Shown here: positions 63,790 through 64,000 of the stretch, piece by piece | How positions within the stretch are numbered: the stretch's first letter is position 1 | How the letters are laid out: each line of letters opens with the position of its first letter | Notes under the pieces: model-generated | The model's input: the letters and a program-made list of their open reading frames with translations, nothing else | Databases searched by the model: none | What the model was told of the DNA's origin: nothing | Program-made: the position numbers and the translations under genes | DNA from: Ciona savignyi | Taxonomy: Eukaryota; Chordata; Ascidiacea; Phlebobranchia; Cionidae | DNA length: 64,000 bases | Assembly: GCA_000149265.1 (NCBI GenBank) | Contig: CH003429.1 | Coordinates: 65,582 to 129,581 of the forward strand | Reading direction: 5' to 3'

Positions 63790-63930
63790 TTCGTAAACGT
63801 TGGTATAAGTACGCTATCGCGATAACGTCGCGGTAATTATGACGTAATTGGGTCGCTTGAATTTGGGAAACGGAAATAAAACAATTAATTTTATCGACGT
63901 TTCAAAGTGCTTATTATCAGTGCTTGTCGA
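63790..63930 (+). repeat. Forward spacer module after the gap
   Basis: taattatgacgtaattgggt and gggaaacgga with the following cttattatcagtgcttgtcg repeat the forward module of the array spacers; the flank is diverged. Confidence 0.65.
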
Positions 63931-64000
63931 GATTCATATTTTCTCAATTATTTTACTAAATAGTTTTAAATTAAAATATTGTTGAAATTGTAAAAACATT

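Overview
The window is animal nuclear DNA from a tunicate, most likely Ciona (intestinalis/robusta type). The basis is five copies of a five-finger Zic gene that I recognise as Zic-r.b (ZicL), together with AT-rich compact genes, short introns and tRNA-derived SINEs inside introns. Gene models were built by hand from splice sites, reading phase and comparison between copies; no search was run.

Layout. 1-8.2 kb holds no confident gene: a tandem duplication, a strong hairpin, a 5'-truncated LINE and SINE pieces. 8.2-17.5 kb carries two SLC2/MFS sugar-transporter-like genes in tail-to-tail orientation, with five exons of near-identical length each. 17.5-22.7 kb is gene-poor apart from a THAP zinc-finger fragment with an in-frame stop. 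22.8-25.8 kb is a secreted CAP-domain protein with a Thr-rich linker (7 exons). 26.2-30.9 kb (minus) is a complete nicotinic acetylcholine receptor alpha subunit in 10 exons. 32.0-39.3 kb (minus) is a long coiled-coil gene with an acidic, tyrosine-rich C-terminus that I do not recognise; one of its introns contains a hAT-type element with a perfect 8-bp target duplication.

39.6-59.5 kb is the Zic-r.b array: four minus-strand copies spaced about 4.8-4.9 kb apart, then one inverted copy. Only copies 4 and 5 read through intact. Copy 1 has a 2-nt frameshift in exon 1 and a different C-terminus, copy 2 a nonsense codon made by a 6-nt deletion, and copy 3 several frameshifts. All five keep a conserved block of about 360-370 bp before the start codon, including copies whose coding frame is broken. 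The spacers hold long palindromic repeats built from a recurring module rich in TGACG half-sites. A 5S rRNA gene with a TATA-like box lies beyond copy 5, followed by more spacer repeats and a 100-N assembly gap.

The genes do not form a pathway. The unusual part is the Zic array: duplication, inversion, partial homogenisation and decay of an embryonic patterning gene, with its putative control block and a palindromic spacer repeat carried in each unit. Assembly error in such a repeated region is a real alternative explanation for some of the frame breaks.
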